Positions 4,414 to 5,762 of a stretch of 5,762 nucleotides of DNA are shown here, piece by piece. Position numbers and translations under genes: made by a program. The DNA is from Rhodocyclaceae bacterium UBA6160 (GTDB lineage: Bacteria > Pseudomonadota > Gammaproteobacteria > Burkholderiales > Rhodocyclaceae). The DNA is taken from NCBI GenBank assembly GCA_002422995.1, contig DIUK01000148.1:1-5762 (forward strand), in the 5' to 3' direction. Every line of letters begins with the position of its first letter. Position 1 is the stretch's first letter. Below the pieces are notes generated by a model, which was given only the letters and a program-made list of their open reading frames with translations, was not told the DNA's origin and made no database searches.

Positions 4414-5762
4414 GTGACAAACCTTTCTCAAACTAGCGTTGCCAATGCGATTCGCGCACTGTCGATGGATGCCGTGCAAAAGGCGAATTCCGGCCATCCG
4501 GGCGCGCCCATGGGCATGGCGGATATTGCCGAGGTACTTTGGCGACGGCATCTGCGCCACAATCCGGCGAATCCGCATTGGCCAGGCCGCGACCGGTTTG
4601 TATTGTCCAACGGGCATGCATCCATGCTGCTGTATTCCCTGCTGCACCTCACGGGGTATGACGTTTCGCTGGAGGACCTGAAGCAGTTTCGCCAGTTGCA
4701 CAGCAAAACGCCCGGTCACCCGGAATTTGGTTATACGCCGGGGGTGGAAACGACGACCGGCCCGCTGGGACAAGGCATTGCCAATGCGGTGGGCATGGCA
4801 CTCGCTGAAAAGCTGTTGGCGAATGAATTTAATCGCCCCGGCCACGAGATTGTTAATCACCACACGTATGTTTTTCTGGGTGATGGCTGCCTCATGGAAG
4901 GCATCTCGCATGAAGTGTGTTCGTTGGCGGGCACGTGGGGTTTATCCAAGCTGATCGTGTTCTGGGACGACAATGGCATTTCCATCGACGGTCATGTCGA
5001 GGGCTGGTTTACCGAAAGTATTCCCGAGCGTTTTAAGGCTTACGGCTGGCAGGTGATCAGCGGTGTCGATGGGCATAATTCAGAGGCCATTGATACGGCC
5101 ATAGGCCAGGCTCAGGCGGATACCCAGCGGCCAACATTGATCTGCTGCAAAACGGTGATCGGCAAAGGCGCGCCCAACAAGCAAGGCGGCCATGATGTGC
5201 ACGGCGCGCCACTGGGCGATGCGGAAATTGCTGCTGCTCGCGCTGCCTTGGGCTGGCCGCATGCGCCGTTTGAAATTCCGGCAGATATTTACGCGGCATG
5301 GGATGCCAAAAAAACTGGCGCAGCAGTAGAAGCTGATTGGCAGCAAGGGTTTGATGTCTACGCCAAGGCACATCCTGAGTTAGCGGCCGAATTTACCCGC
5401 CGCATGGCTGGTGATTTGCCTGCCGAGTGGGAAGCTCACGTGGCGGCTGTGCTGGAAAAACTCAACGACAAAGCTGAAACCATCGCTACGCGCAAGGCAT
5501 CGCAAAACAGCATCGAAGCCTTTGCGCCCAAGTTGCCGGAACTGCTTGGCGGCTCGGCGGATCTGACGGGTTCCAATCTCACCAACTGGTCAGGCTCCAA
5601 GGCGGTAACGCGGGCAGGTCACGGCAATTACATTCACTACGGCGTGCGCGAGTTTGGCATGGCCGCGATTGTGAATGGCTTGACTTTGCACGGCGGCTTT
5701 ATTCCCTACGGCGGCACGTTTTTGATGTTTTCAGAATACGCGCGCAATGCCTTGCGCATGGC
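4414..5762 (+). CDS. tkt: Transketolase (N-terminal two thirds, cut by the window edge)
   Basis: Transketolase moves two-carbon ketol units between sugar phosphates in the pentose-phosphate or Calvin-type pathways, using thiamine diphosphate. About 449 of roughly 660 residues are present. Family signatures in order are ANAIRALSMDAVQKANSGHP (10-29, with substrate-binding His28), GHASMLLYSLLHLTGY (68-83), TTTGPLGQGIANAVGMA (114-130) and the cofactor motif from GDG (156-158) to Asn187 (WDDNGISIDGH). HYGVREFGM carries the proposed catalytic Glu413 in the pyrimidine-binding domain. The sequence is very close in layout to E. coli TktA and has no gaps. There is no ATG: GTG at 4414 gives MTNLSQTSVANAIRAL, matching the usual N-terminus, while GTG at 4393 would add seven residues. 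Neither has a visible Shine-Dalgarno sequence. It stands alone after the sodC terminator; its downstream partners are outside the window. Confidence 0.96.
   Translation, partial: MTNLSQTSVANAIRALSMDAVQKANSGHPGAPMGMADIAEVLWRRHLRHNPANPHWPGRDRFVLSNGHASMLLYSLLHLTGYDVSLEDLKQFRQLHSKTPGHPEFGYTPGVETTTGPLGQGIANAVGMALAEKLLANEFNRPGHEIVNHHTYVFLGDGCLMEGISHEVCSLAGTWGLSKLIVFWDDNGISIDGHVEGWFTESIPERFKAYGWQVISGVDGHNSEAIDTAIGQAQADTQRPTLICCKTVIGKGAPNKQGGHDVHGAPLGDAEIAAARAALGWPHAPFEIPADIYAAWDAKKTGAAVEADWQQGFDVYAKAHPELAAEFTRRMAGDLPAEWEAHVAAVLEKLNDKAETIATRKASQNSIEAFAPKLPELLGGSADLTGSNLTNWSGSKAVTRAGHGNYIHYGVREFGMAAIVNGLTLHGGFIPYGGTFLMFSEYARNALRM

Noticed and set aside
4159..4911. A 250-codon minus-strand open frame opposite the start of tkt
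   Set aside because: It lies antisense to highly conserved transketolase sequence, shows no family resemblance, and its Arg/His/Ile/Gln-rich composition is what the complement of coding sequence gives.
1..5762. A novel defence, mobile or biosynthetic system
   Set aside because: All substantial open frames are explained by known housekeeping families; there are no direct-repeat arrays, transposase fragments, tRNA genes, attachment sites or unassigned multi-gene cluster.

Overview
The window looks like an ordinary chromosomal segment of a betaproteobacterium, most likely in or near Nitrosomonadales/Methylophilales. This is an inference from the style of the BioB, BioC, ComF, AceE and transketolase proteins and a moderate GC content; no marker in the window fixes the taxon. 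Six protein genes are recognisable, two of them cut by the window edges. No RNA gene, insertion sequence, CRISPR array, prophage remnant or recognisable novel system was seen.

Left half, minus strand: transcription runs from about 2560 down to the left edge. bioB (biotin synthase) and bioC (malonyl-ACP O-methyltransferase) overlap by their stop/start codons and form a biotin operon covering the first and last dedicated steps of the pathway; the other bio genes are outside the window. Below bioC is a 368-base stretch (300-667) with two competing short open frames, no clear terminator, and a dyad just ahead of aceE. The 5' end of aceE (homodimeric pyruvate dehydrogenase E1) runs off the left edge.

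Right half, plus strand: comF (phosphoribosyltransferase-like DNA-uptake/competence family protein) is divergent from bioB. About 79 bases after it comes sodC, a periplasmic Cu/Zn superoxide dismutase with all metal ligands and a signal peptide, followed by a convincing stem-loop terminator. A 343-base gap then leads to the 5' two thirds of a transketolase gene (tkt), which runs off the right edge. The gap holds a CRP-type palindrome and a second small palindrome.

Functionally the genes are loosely connected central metabolism: biotin synthesis, pyruvate entry into acetyl-CoA and pentose-phosphate carbon rearrangement, plus periplasmic oxidative defence and a competence-type protein. The points most worth a second look are regulatory: the bioB/comF divergent region, the dyad in the aceE leader, the CRP-like site ahead of tkt, the sodC terminator, and the undecided coding content just after bioC.
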